A stretch of DNA of 10,114 nucleotides from Burkholderiaceae bacterium (lineage in GTDB: Bacteria; Pseudomonadota; Gammaproteobacteria; Burkholderiales; Burkholderiaceae_C), in NCBI GenBank assembly GCA_029864165.1, contig JAOTTZ010000033.1:1-10114 (forward strand), written 5' to 3'. The notes under the pieces are model-generated. The model made no database searches. It saw nothing but the letters and a program-made list of their open reading frames with translations, and had not been told where the DNA came from. The position numbers and the translations under genes were made by a program. This document shows, one piece after another, positions 1-7,889 of this stretch; position 1 is the first letter of the stretch; the number at the start of each line of letters is the position of its first letter.

Positions 1-1
1 C

Positions 2-3000
2 GACCTGAATGCCGCCATTGCCGACGCGATAGACGAATTGTGGCAATGCGGCACAGGCGACGTACTCGTCTTTCTCCCCGGAGAGCGTGAAATTCGCGAA
101 GCGGCCGAGCACCTGCGCAAACACGTCGCCAGTGCGCAGGCACGCAGCGGGCCGGTCGAGATTTTGCCGCTCTTCGCAAGGCTTTCGCAGCAAGAACAGG
201 ACCGGGTCTTTGAGACCAGCAGCGGTCGGCGCGTTGTGCTGGCAACCAATGTCGCCGAGACTTCGCTCACCGTGCCCGGGATCCGCTACGTGATCGACAG
301 TGGCCAAGCCCGCGTCAAGCGTTACAGCTATCGCAACAAGGTCGAACAACTTCAGGTCGAGTCCATCAGCCAATCCTCGGCCAATCAGCGGGCGGGCCGC
401 TGTGGTCGCGTGGCCGATGGTGTTTGTATCCGGCTTTACGACGAGAAGGAATTCGGTGGGCGACCACTCTATACCGATCCGGAGATCGCGCGCTCGTCGT
501 TGGCTGGTGTGATCCTGCGCATGAAATCCCTGGGCCTGGGCGCCGTGGAAGAGTTTCCTTTCCTGGAGCCACCGCCGCGGCGCGCGATTGCCGACGGCTA
601 CGCGCTGTTGAGCGAGCTCAACGCTGTCGACGAACGCAACGAGTTGACAGCCATTGGTAAAGAGCTCGCCAAACTGCCGCTAGACCCGCGCGTGGGTCGC
701 ATGATTCTGGAAGCCCGCGACCGCGAGTCGCTGGCGGAAGTGTTGATCATTGCCGCAGCGCTGACCGGCCAGGATGCGCGCGACCGGCCACTCGAAGCAC
801 AGCAAGCAGCCGACGAAAAGCACAAAAAGTTCGACGACGAGCAGTCGGAGTTCATGGGCCACCTCAAGTTATGGCGGTGGATCGAGCAAGGCCGCGGAGC
901 GCATGGGCACGCGGGCGCGGCCAACGATACCGCCAAGATCTCGAACCGCCAGCAAGAGCAGCGCCTGCGCGAGAGTTTCATCAACGCGCGGCGCGTTCGC
1001 GAGTGGCGTGATATTCACTCACAGTTGCATACCGTTGTGGCCGAGCAGGGCTGGCGCCTGAACACGCTCCCCGCCAGCTACGAGCAGGTGCATGTGGCGT
1101 TGCTGGCCGGCTTGTTGGGCAACGTCGGGTTCAAGAGCGATGAAGACGAGTGGTACCTGGGTGCGCGCGGTATCAAGTTCTGGCGCCACCCCAGTGTGCA
1201 CCTGAACAAAAAACCTGGGCGCTGGATCGTTGCCGGTGAGCTGGTCGAAACGACGCGCCTGTATGGCCGGGGCATCGCCACCATCGAGCCGAAGTGGATT
1301 CCAGGACTTGCCGGCCACGTGCTGAAGAAGCAGCTGTTGGAGCCGCATTGGGAGAAAAAGGCCGCGGAAGTGGTTGCGCTGGAAAGGGCGACGCTGTACG
1401 GACTCGTGGTGTACAGCAATCGGCGCGTCAACTACGGCTTGATCGACCTGCCGGTGGCGCGTGAAATCTTCATCCGCGCCGCGCTGGTCGGTGGCGAGTG
1501 GGAGACCAAGCTGCCCTTTTTCGCCGCCAACCGCAAATTGATTGCGCAGGTGCTGGAACTCGAACATCAATCGCGCCGCCAAGACGTGCTGGTGGACGAC
1601 GAGTTGATTTACGCGTTCTACGATCAACAGCTGCCGCAAGACGTTTGCAGTGGCCGTAGCCTGGAGCGATGGTACCGCAACGAAGCCAGGGGCCATCCCC
1701 GCCTGCTGTGCCTGACGCGTGAAGAACTGATGCGCCACGAAGCAGGGGGCATTACCACGGACAACTTTCCCAAATTGTTGCGTTTGGGCGGTGTGGATTG
1801 TGCCGTGAGCTATTTGCACGATCCCGGCGCAGCCAAAGACGGCATGACGGTTGAGGTGCCTATCTATGTCCTTAACCAGGTGAACGAAGCACGCTGCGGC
1901 TGGCTGGTGCCGGGGCTGCTCAAAGACAAGGTGCTGGCGTTGGTCAAGAGTTTGCCGCAACGGCCGCGTTCACGCTTGGTGCCGCTGCCCGAGTTCGCAC
2001 AGCGATTTGTCACCGAAGCTGATTTTGCGCAAGCAGACTTGCTAGACGCCGTACGCAAGCAAGTCTGCGAACAGTCGCAACTCGAAGTCAAGCGCGCCGA
2101 CTTCAAGCTGGAGCAATTGCCGCCGCACATGTTCATGAATTTGCTCGTCGTCGACGAGCATGGCCGCCAGCTGGGCATGGGGCGCAACGTTGTCGCGCTC
2201 AAGGCCGAGTTGGGCGGCCAGGCGCGCTCGGCATTTCAGGCCTTGGTGGCGCTCAAAGGTGACGGCCTGGGCGACGTCGGTCCGAAAGTGCCGCCTTCTA
2301 ATACGGCCCCTGCAGCTTCCCGCGTTGGCACATCGGCAGTTACCAGTGCCTACGGTGAGGACAGCCCATTGCCGGAGAAGTACACCGACTGGTCGTTCGG
2401 AGAACTCCCCGAGTTGATGCAAGTCCAGCGTAGCGATCAGTCTTTGATCGGTTTTCCAGCGCTGATCGACCGCGTCAGCCATGTCGAAATCGAGGTGTTT
2501 GACGAACCGGCTGTCGCAGCGGCTCGACACCGTGCTGGCCTGAGGCGCCTGGTTGCACTGCAAATCCGAGATGCGCTGAAGCAGCTCGAAAAGAGCATCG
2601 TCAACCTGAAAGAAATGGCGGTCAGTTTCATGAGCTTGGGCACGGTCGAGGAGCTGCGCAACCAAATCGTCGAAGTAGCGCTGGACCGTGCGTTTCTGGC
2701 CGAACCGCTGCCCAGCGACGCCGCAACCTTTCAGCGTCGCGTCGTCGAAGGGCGTGCGCGACTGGGTCTTGTGGCCAACGAAATTGCGCGCGTTGTCGAA
2801 CAGGCGCTCATCGGCTACGCTCAGGCCGCGCGTAAGCTCAAGGACGTACGGCCGCCCAAGGACATGGCTGAAGACATACAAGCACAGCTTGCACGGCTGT
2901 GTCCCAAGAATTTCATCTCCGCTACGCCGTGGGCGCATTTGTCGCACTTGCCGCGCTATCTCAACGCGATTGTGCTGCGGTTGGACAAACTGCGCGTCGA

Positions 3001-3220
3001 CCCAAGCCGCGACGCGCAACGCTTGGTCGAGCTGCGCCCGCTGGAACAACGCTACCTAAGGCTGTTGTCTGAACGCAAAGGCGCCGTTGACGTCAGGCTC
3101 CAAGAGTACCGATGGCTGCTGGAGGAACTGCGTGTCAGTTTTTTTGCGCAGCAGTTGCGCACGCCACAACCCGTGAGTGTCAAGCGCCTGGAACGGTTGT
3201 GGGCGCAGCTTTCGTCATGA
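2..3220 (+). CDS. hrpA: ATP-dependent RNA helicase HrpA (DEAH box), C-terminal part, 5' end outside window
   Basis: The reading frame is open from the first codon at base 2 to TGA at 3218-3220, about 1072 residues. E. coli HrpA has about 1300, so roughly the first 230 residues are missing, including Walker A and the DEAH box. The true start lies upstream; the TTG at 38 is only an internal codon. Numbering from base 2, the second RecA lobe shows motif IV (VLVFLPGE, about 21-28), motif V (ATNVAETSLT, 81-90) and motif VI (QRAGRCGR, 129-136). After it come the helicase-associated (ratchet) region, an OB-fold-like stretch containing YLGARGIKFWRHPS, and a long DUF3418-type C-terminal region recognisable by LERWYRNEARG and YTDWSFGELPEL. 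HrpA is a cytoplasmic 3'-5' RNA helicase, linked in E. coli to mRNA processing and rescue of stalled ribosomes. No broken motifs were seen. The gene ends 8 bp from a convergent gene with no hairpin between. Confidence 0.96.
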   Translation, partial: DLNAAIADAIDELWQCGTGDVLVFLPGEREIREAAEHLRKHVASAQARSGPVEILPLFARLSQQEQDRVFETSSGRRVVLATNVAETSLTVPGIRYVIDSGQARVKRYSYRNKVEQLQVESISQSSANQRAGRCGRVADGVCIRLYDEKEFGGRPLYTDPEIARSSLAGVILRMKSLGLGAVEEFPFLEPPPRRAIADGYALLSELNAVDERNELTAIGKELAKLPLDPRVGRMILEARDRESLAEVLIIAAALTGQDARDRPLEAQQAADEKHKKFDDEQSEFMGHLKLWRWIEQGRGAHGHAGAANDTAKISNRQQEQRLRESFINARRVREWRDIHSQLHTVVAEQGWRLNTLPASYEQVHVALLAGLLGNVGFKSDEDEWYLGARGIKFWRHPSVHLNKKPGRWIVAGELVETTRLYGRGIATIEPKWIPGLAGHVLKKQLLEPHWEKKAAEVVALERATLYGLVVYSNRRVNYGLIDLPVAREIFIRAALVGGEWETKLPFFAANRKLIAQVLELEHQSRRQDVLVDDELIYAFYDQQLPQDVCSGRSLERWYRNEARGHPRLLCLTREELMRHEAGGITTDNFPKLLRLGGVDCAVSYLHDPGAAKDGMTVEVPIYVLNQVNEARCGWLVPGLLKDKVLALVKSLPQRPRSRLVPLPEFAQRFVTEADFAQADLLDAVRKQVCEQSQLEVKRADFKLEQLPPHMFMNLLVVDEHGRQLGMGRNVVALKAELGGQARSAFQALVALKGDGLGDVGPKVPPSNTAPAASRVGTSAVTSAYGEDSPLPEKYTDWSFGELPELMQVQRSDQSLIGFPALIDRVSHVEIEVFDEPAVAAARHRAGLRRLVALQIRDALKQLEKSIVNLKEMAVSFMSLGTVEELRNQIVEVALDRAFLAEPLPSDAATFQRRVVEGRARLGLVANEIARVVEQALIGYAQAARKLKDVRPPKDMAEDIQAQLARLCPKNFISATPWAHLSHLPRYLNAIVLRLDKLRVDPSRDAQRLVELRPLEQRYLRLLSERKGAVDVRLQEYRWLLEELRVSFFAQQLRTPQPVSVKRLERLWAQLSS

Positions 3221-3228
3221 CGCCCCCA

Positions 3229-6200
3229 TCAATCGCGTGGCATAGGCAGTCGCGGGCACACACGCTGGTAGGGAACGGCCTCACCAACATCCTTCTTCCA
3301 TTCACGGTGCGTCAAGTTGCGATTGGCGATACCGCAAGCCATCGAGGCCCAATCGTCAGCATTGACTTTCCACAACAGTACACGACCGTCGTCTCCGGCC
3401 GACGCTAGGAGCTTGCCATTGGGGCTGAACGCCACGTCAACACCCGCTTGGGTATGCCCCATAAAGGGTTGGCCAAACTGCTTGCGGCTGGAGACGTCCC
3501 ACAGGATGACGCGGCCGTCTTCTCCGGTCGATGCAATGAGCTTGTTGTCTGGGCTGAATGCCACGCCGCGCACGCTGTCCTCGTGTCCCTTCAGCGGTTC
3601 GCCGAGTTGCTTGCGGCTGTTAACGTCCCACAGCGTCACCTGCTTGTCTATGCCACCCGAGGCGAGAAGTTTTCCGTTGGGGCTGAACGCGATGCTTGCG
3701 ACACTACCCTGTTGCTTGGTTTTCAGCACGGCCAAGCGCGTGCCTTTGGCGACATCCCAGAGGGATATTTCTTGGTCAAGGCCGGCTGCGGCGATCGTCC
3801 TACCATCTGGGCTGAAAGCAATACTCAGCACGTTGCCGCGGTGTCCGGTCAAACGCAGGCTCAGTGGTGCGCGCCGCGAGGCGTCGAACAGCAGCACAGT
3901 GTCGCCCAACGCTGCGGCGAGGAGTTTGCCGTCGGCGCTGAACGCGATGTCGGTCACGCCAACGGATCGCGCATGACCCTTGCCCCTCGGGTCGGTCTTG
4001 TCACCACCCGTAGACACGACCCCCAACAGTTTGTGGCCAGACACGTTCCAAAAAATCAACTCGTCGGCGCCCCCTGATACCAGAAAAGCGCCATCAGGAC
4101 TGAAGGCGATGCTCGATGCCTGCGCTTTATGCCCCGTCAGCGGCGCGCCGAGAGCCTTGCGCTTGATCGGGTCCCACAGCATCACGCGACGGTCAGCCCC
4201 AACCGACGCGAGGACCTTGCTGTCGGGGCTGAAGGCAACGCTGTTCACGCTTGCCTCGTGTCCAGAAAGAACATCGGGCGCGCGCTGCGCGCGCTGCAAC
4301 GCACGCAGCAAACTCTCTCGCGATTCAGGGGTGTCACTGAAATGCTTGGCCGCGACGCTCAGCAAAAGAGCCCGGTCAAGGTTGTCCGAGAGCGCGGCCA
4401 ACGACGAAGCGACAACATGACGAGACAAAGCGTCGGCGCTTACTGCTTCTGTCGGCGGCATTCGCGCCTCCTCGATAGCCCTTGTCTTCTCAACCGGCTG
4501 AGCCCGCTGTTGCGCAATGTCTTTCGGCTTCTCAGGCCATGCTTTGTGCTCTTGCGCCCCTGAGGCGCTAGGTTCGGCGGGTTTGATTTCTGTTCGCAGC
4601 GCTGCCAGCGCCTGTTCAGCGCTGGCAGCCGATTGTTGGGCGGCGTAGAGCTGTTCTTTCGTGAGCTGGAACTGCCAATACACCCATGCCGCGAGCGGCA
4701 GCACGATGCCGCCGATCAAGGCGCTGCTTACCTTGAGCCGCCCTTTCAGTTTCGCTTTAGCCGCTTCTCGTTCGGCTTCGAGCTGCCGTACCGCGCATGC
4801 CGCAAAAACCTTCTCGACGCTGTCGAAATCACCGCCGTATCGGTCTGCCCAAGCCGATGTTCGCGGCCGGCTCGACCACCAAGGCGCGCGAGCCTGCACT
4901 GGATCGAGTGGTAGGTCTGCCGACATGCCGGTCGCGCCGCCTCTGGCGATACTGAGCAGGGCAGCATAGGCGCGTCCATCGCTGGCTTCCTCGAAGACCC
5001 ACCCGCGGCGTTCGCCGTTTTCATCGCGTGCCAGGCGCGGCCAGTGGCGGATCAGCGCTTCGTGCCCAAGCGCAACCATATCTTCAACGTCGAGCGGCTG
5101 ATCGTCGACCAACGGCGGGACGAGAAAGGAACAGTCCGCGCGGCGGAACCGATCGACGACGCGACGCACGTCCAACTCGGGGATGGCGGACTCGGCGACC
5201 AGTTGGCCGTAAGCCAGGGGACGCAAAATTCCACGTTCCTGACGATCGACTTGCGTCAGGGCGCGAAACACCTGCTCAATGGCCAGGCCCAGGTCTTTCA
5301 ACTCGGGTTCGGCGAGGATTTCCTCAGCGTGCTGAGCAACGGCTGTAGCGATCTCCCCGATCGCCTCGTAGTCGGAAAGCTCTAAGCGCTGCGAGCCTCT
5401 GCGGTGAGCGTGGCTCCACATCCGCAGCAGCGCGAGTTGCAAAACGGCAAGCCGATCGCGTTCGTCGCCAGCACCGCCGCGGTCGACGTTGATCAGGCGT
5501 TCGACCACTTCGTCGGCGATGCTGGCGCCAGCTTTCTCGATCGGACCGCGTATCGCCTGCTCGAACTGATGGCGGGACAGCGACGGCACCAAAAACTCGC
5601 CCCTGGACACGAGCTCGGGCAAGCCACGAAAGCGTGCGCAATCGCCGAGGTCGTCGCAGCGTATGGTCAAGATAACGCGTATCGGAAAATCGGACGAGCG
5701 TGTCGCTTCTAGCAAGAGCTGGACGAATGCCGCCGCTTCCTCGCGCCGCCGGGCGTGGGCAGCCGCGGTGCCCGGCAAGTCGGCAAAACGGAACAACTCT
5801 TCGAACCTATCGACAATGACGATAGGTATGGCACCCGGCTCTACCGCAATTTCGCGCAGCGCATCGACGAGGCCGAAGGACGATTTACGTAACAGAAAAA
5901 AGAGCCGCTCCCGGCGGGCTTCATGGACGGCACCTTCTACGTCGTTGGCATTGTCTCCAAGCCCGCCGTTGAGCATCTCAACCAAGTTCGCCATCGGCGT
6001 ATCGCCGGGACTGAACTCCCACCAGTGCCAGCGACGCCCGCCGTCAGCAGCTGTTTCCTCGGCCAGCAGCGGCAACAGTCCAGCACGTACTAGGGATGAC
6101 TTGCCGCTGCCGGAGCCGCCCACGACCGCGACAAAACGAACACGGTTGAGTAGTCGGTACAGCGCTAAGGAGGGTTCTGCGCGGCCAAAAAACCATTCAT

Positions 6201-6264
6201 GGTCGGAGGTCGCGTAGGGTTGCAAGCCCGGAAACGGACGGCTGGGATTCAGCTGGCTACTCAC
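3229..6264 (-). CDS. nSTAND1-type NTPase with central membrane helix and C-terminal WD40 propeller; candidate conflict/defence sensor
   Basis: 1011 residues with a GTG start. Residues 7-30 (PSRPFPGLQPY then FFGR) are the usual entry to an nSTAND1 domain. Walker A is GGSGSGKSS (49-57) and the Walker B strand is IPIVIVDRFEELF (146-158), where family members mostly have DQFEELF. A winged-helix-like part follows to about 480, with GHEALIRHWPRL at 400-411. A basic stretch (500-511) precedes one hydrophobic segment (about 513-532), then a short Ala/Gln-rich coil (about 535-558) and the helical pre-propeller segment (about 610-660). Seven WD40 repeats lie at about 667-965, and the conserved tail (ACGIANRNLTHREW, CPRLP) closes the protein. 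STAND proteins are ATP-driven switches that oligomerise on a trigger; the WD40 part is the likely sensor. Translation is probably coupled to the TIR gene 11 bp upstream. The family assignment is firm; the defence role is inferred from family and partner. Related STAND-WD40 proteins may serve in other signalling. Confidence 0.9.
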   Translation of the reverse strand: MSSQLNPSRPFPGLQPYATSDHEWFFGRAEPSLALYRLLNRVRFVAVVGGSGSGKSSLVRAGLLPLLAEETAADGGRRWHWWEFSPGDTPMANLVEMLNGGLGDNANDVEGAVHEARRERLFFLLRKSSFGLVDALREIAVEPGAIPIVIVDRFEELFRFADLPGTAAAHARRREEAAAFVQLLLEATRSSDFPIRVILTIRCDDLGDCARFRGLPELVSRGEFLVPSLSRHQFEQAIRGPIEKAGASIADEVVERLINVDRGGAGDERDRLAVLQLALLRMWSHAHRRGSQRLELSDYEAIGEIATAVAQHAEEILAEPELKDLGLAIEQVFRALTQVDRQERGILRPLAYGQLVAESAIPELDVRRVVDRFRRADCSFLVPPLVDDQPLDVEDMVALGHEALIRHWPRLARDENGERRGWVFEEASDGRAYAALLSIARGGATGMSADLPLDPVQARAPWWSSRPRTSAWADRYGGDFDSVEKVFAACAVRQLEAEREAAKAKLKGRLKVSSALIGGIVLPLAAWVYWQFQLTKEQLYAAQQSAASAEQALAALRTEIKPAEPSASGAQEHKAWPEKPKDIAQQRAQPVEKTRAIEEARMPPTEAVSADALSRHVVASSLAALSDNLDRALLLSVAAKHFSDTPESRESLLRALQRAQRAPDVLSGHEASVNSVAFSPDSKVLASVGADRRVMLWDPIKRKALGAPLTGHKAQASSIAFSPDGAFLVSGGADELIFWNVSGHKLLGVVSTGGDKTDPRGKGHARSVGVTDIAFSADGKLLAAALGDTVLLFDASRRAPLSLRLTGHRGNVLSIAFSPDGRTIAAAGLDQEISLWDVAKGTRLAVLKTKQQGSVASIAFSPNGKLLASGGIDKQVTLWDVNSRKQLGEPLKGHEDSVRGVAFSPDNKLIASTGEDGRVILWDVSSRKQFGQPFMGHTQAGVDVAFSPNGKLLASAGDDGRVLLWKVNADDWASMACGIANRNLTHREWKKDVGEAVPYQRVCPRLPMPRD
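4601..4629. repeat. Perfect 11-bp inverted repeat with 7-base loop inside the STAND gene
   Basis: The arm GCTGCCAGCGC (4601-4611) is perfectly repeated as its reverse complement GCGCTGGCAGC (4619-4629) around a 7-base spacer. It lies in the codons for the Ala/Gln-rich coil just after the membrane helix of the STAND protein. It would fold into a strong stem in the mRNA. No T-run follows on either strand, so it is not a classical intrinsic terminator. It may be a by-product of repetitive Ala and Gln codons. Confidence 0.6.
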
Positions 6265-6273
6265 GCGGCTGCG

Positions 6274-6277
6274 CCTC
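6274..6277 (-). promoter_or_regulatory. Shine-Dalgarno (GAGG) overlapping the TIR stop codon, serving the STAND gene
   Basis: On the minus strand the TIR gene ends in TGA (6278-6276), followed directly by GG, so GAGG at 6277-6274 is shared with the stop codon. It stands 9 bases before the GTG start at 6264-6262. This spacing is normal for a ribosome binding site. It supports the GTG start and suggests translational coupling of the two genes in one transcript. Confidence 0.65.
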
Positions 6278-7883
6278 AGAGTTGTTGCAGAAACAGTTCA
6301 AGCACGTAGGGCCTCACGGGAGGCGCCGTCGTGGCGTCGATGATTCGATCAATTTCAGCGCCCGCAGGCAGCGTGCACAGCCGTGCTTTGGCTTCGATCT
6401 GCGGTGGCAAAACGATCACCGTTCGTGACGCAAAGGCCTTGCTGCGTCCCAAGTCTTGCCAGCGGTGCAGCTCGCTGGCGGCGGCGCGAACCCACACTGG
6501 CGACCCATAGGCCCAGCACAGCAGCACGGCTTCGGCTGTTTGCAGGTAATCGCTGTGAACCCGCCAACGTTCGTCAGCACTGCCCTGCATGAGTGGCAGT
6601 ACCGGCGCGAAACCCAGCCGCTGCAAACCGTCGGCGACCTGACCGGCGACGACGGCATCGCCTTCATCGTGTTGAACGTAGACCTGCGCGCCCGGAGCGA
6701 CCCGAGTACACGGGGCTGTCGGGCCAAAACTCTCTTCGAGGTGCGCCAAGACGAACTGCGAAAACTCGGGGAGCGTGTCTGCCACCAACTGGTCCGCTGC
6801 CTGCAACGCAGCGCCAGGCGCGGCTCCTACCGCGGGCCGAGTATGCTTTGCCAACACCGCCAGCGGTTCGCGAACATCCGCGTCATCGGGCTGCTCGGGA
6901 GCGACTCGCGGTGCCCAAATCAGGCGGCGAAAGCGACGCGGCACTGTCGCGCTGTCTGACGCGTTCTCTGCGAAGTACGCATTCACCTTGTTTGCGGCTC
7001 GCTCCAGCTGCAAGCGCACGATAGGCGCTGCGTTTTCGGGGCGAAAGCCCAGTTTGTCGCCGAGCAAATGAACCGAAACGACGGACTCGCCCAAAGCCGC
7101 GTCTATCGCCTCCACCGCCGCATCGCGTTCGGCCGGTAGCGGTTGGTCAGGATCGGGCACGATGCGGTAACCGCGGCGGCTCAACTCGTCGACCAGCGTG
7201 GCACAACTCTGTTCCATGTCGATGGCGGGCCGCGCAACATAAACTGCGACTGTACTTTCTGAACGCTCTGTAACCCTGGGGGGCGAATTGGGCTCAGGTT
7301 CGGCGTCCGCCGAGAGCTCCCCCCCCAAGCCACACAGCCGAGTGCGGAGATCCTGGGCCAGTCTACGAACACATGTGTACCAGCGTTCGTCGCGTGGCCG
7401 GCCCAAGACCACATCGAAGTACTCGAACTCTTCCTTATTGTCGGGGTCGACGGACATGAGGTCGTAGCTGCTATGGCGCTGCAGCGGCGCGAGTCGGTCC
7501 GAGGCGAGAACGTTGTGCGTACGCACGAGAAAAATCCGCTCGTTGAGGCTTTTTTCGGCTTCACTTCGTTGTCGCCAGCACGCCAGGAAAAACTCGAGTT
7601 CGTGCCGACATCGGGGGCTGTCAAGCCAGCTGCTCGACAGCACAAGCAAGAAAACTTTAGCCTCGGTGAGCGCTTGTCTCAGTCGCGGCTCGAAGTGGTC
7701 GGCGACACTGCTCTCCCGGATATCGCGGAAGATCGTAGGCCGCAACGGCCCCAACGCCCCGAAGTCGGCCAACAACTGGTTGTGCAGCGAAGTCACCAAC
7801 CCATTGGCTCCGATCGCCCTTGGTTCAGCCTGGTCATCGCGGCGCGCGTGACTGATGAAGATATTGCCGAGCAACGTGCTCAC
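6276..7883 (-). CDS. TIR-domain protein with DUF4062-like middle module and second TIR-like C-terminal module; candidate effector
   Basis: 535 residues. Module 1 (about 5-187) is a TIR domain: it opens with NIFISHARRDD (7-17), continues with TIFRDIRESS (50-59), and has VFLLVLSSSWLDSPRCRHEL (77-96). In this pattern Glu95 matches the catalytic glutamate of NAD-cleaving TIR domains. After an acidic, Pro-rich linker (about 188-209), module 2 (about 211-300) has the VYVARPAIDME...RGYRIVPDP...SVHLLGDKLGF pattern of DUF4062-type modules found beside TIR and STAND proteins, then RFRRLIWAP (317-325). Module 3 (about 399-495) is again TIR-like (VYVQHDEGDAVVAG, AEAVLLCWAYGSPVW) but lacks the WCxxE pattern. 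The protein has no membrane segment and is probably cytosolic. It is the first gene of an operon with the STAND NTPase. The start is GTG at 7883 (in-frame TGA at 7904-7902) or TTG at 7874. TIR identity is solid; NADase activity and module 2 are inferred. Confidence 0.85.
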   Translation of the reverse strand: MSTLLGNIFISHARRDDQAEPRAIGANGLVTSLHNQLLADFGALGPLRPTIFRDIRESSVADHFEPRLRQALTEAKVFLLVLSSSWLDSPRCRHELEFFLACWRQRSEAEKSLNERIFLVRTHNVLASDRLAPLQRHSSYDLMSVDPDNKEEFEYFDVVLGRPRDERWYTCVRRLAQDLRTRLCGLGGELSADAEPEPNSPPRVTERSESTVAVYVARPAIDMEQSCATLVDELSRRGYRIVPDPDQPLPAERDAAVEAIDAALGESVVSVHLLGDKLGFRPENAAPIVRLQLERAANKVNAYFAENASDSATVPRRFRRLIWAPRVAPEQPDDADVREPLAVLAKHTRPAVGAAPGAALQAADQLVADTLPEFSQFVLAHLEESFGPTAPCTRVAPGAQVYVQHDEGDAVVAGQVADGLQRLGFAPVLPLMQGSADERWRVHSDYLQTAEAVLLCWAYGSPVWVRAAASELHRWQDLGRSKAFASRTVIVLPPQIEAKARLCTLPAGAEIDRIIDATTAPPVRPYVLELFLQQL

Positions 7884-7889
7884 CCTCTC
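7884..7889 (-). promoter_or_regulatory. Shine-Dalgarno GAGAGG before the TIR gene
   Basis: GAGAGG on the minus strand directly abuts the GTG at 7883-7881, which is too close for efficient use of that codon. It stands exactly 9 bases before an in-frame TTG at 7874-7872. Starting there would remove only the first three residues, just before the first TIR strand. The true start could therefore be TTG. Confidence 0.45.

Noticed and set aside
1019..1960. Long antisense open frame (313 codons) within hrpA
   Set aside because: It lies wholly opposite hrpA, whose protein is clearly conserved. Its translation is rich in Gln, His and Arg with no recognisable domain, as expected of a GC-rich shadow frame.
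2042..3049. Antisense open frame (335 codons) opposite the end of hrpA
   Set aside because: Same reasoning: no domain, no ribosome binding context, and the sense strand encodes the conserved HrpA C-terminal region.
3317..4077. Plus-strand open frames opposite the WD40 part of the STAND gene
   Set aside because: Repetitive frames mirror the WD40 repeats on the other strand and show no independent protein features.
4269..4305. GC-rich GCGCGC run inside the STAND gene
   Set aside because: It encodes Arg-Ala-Leu-Gln repeats of the pre-propeller helix and is explained by codon use.
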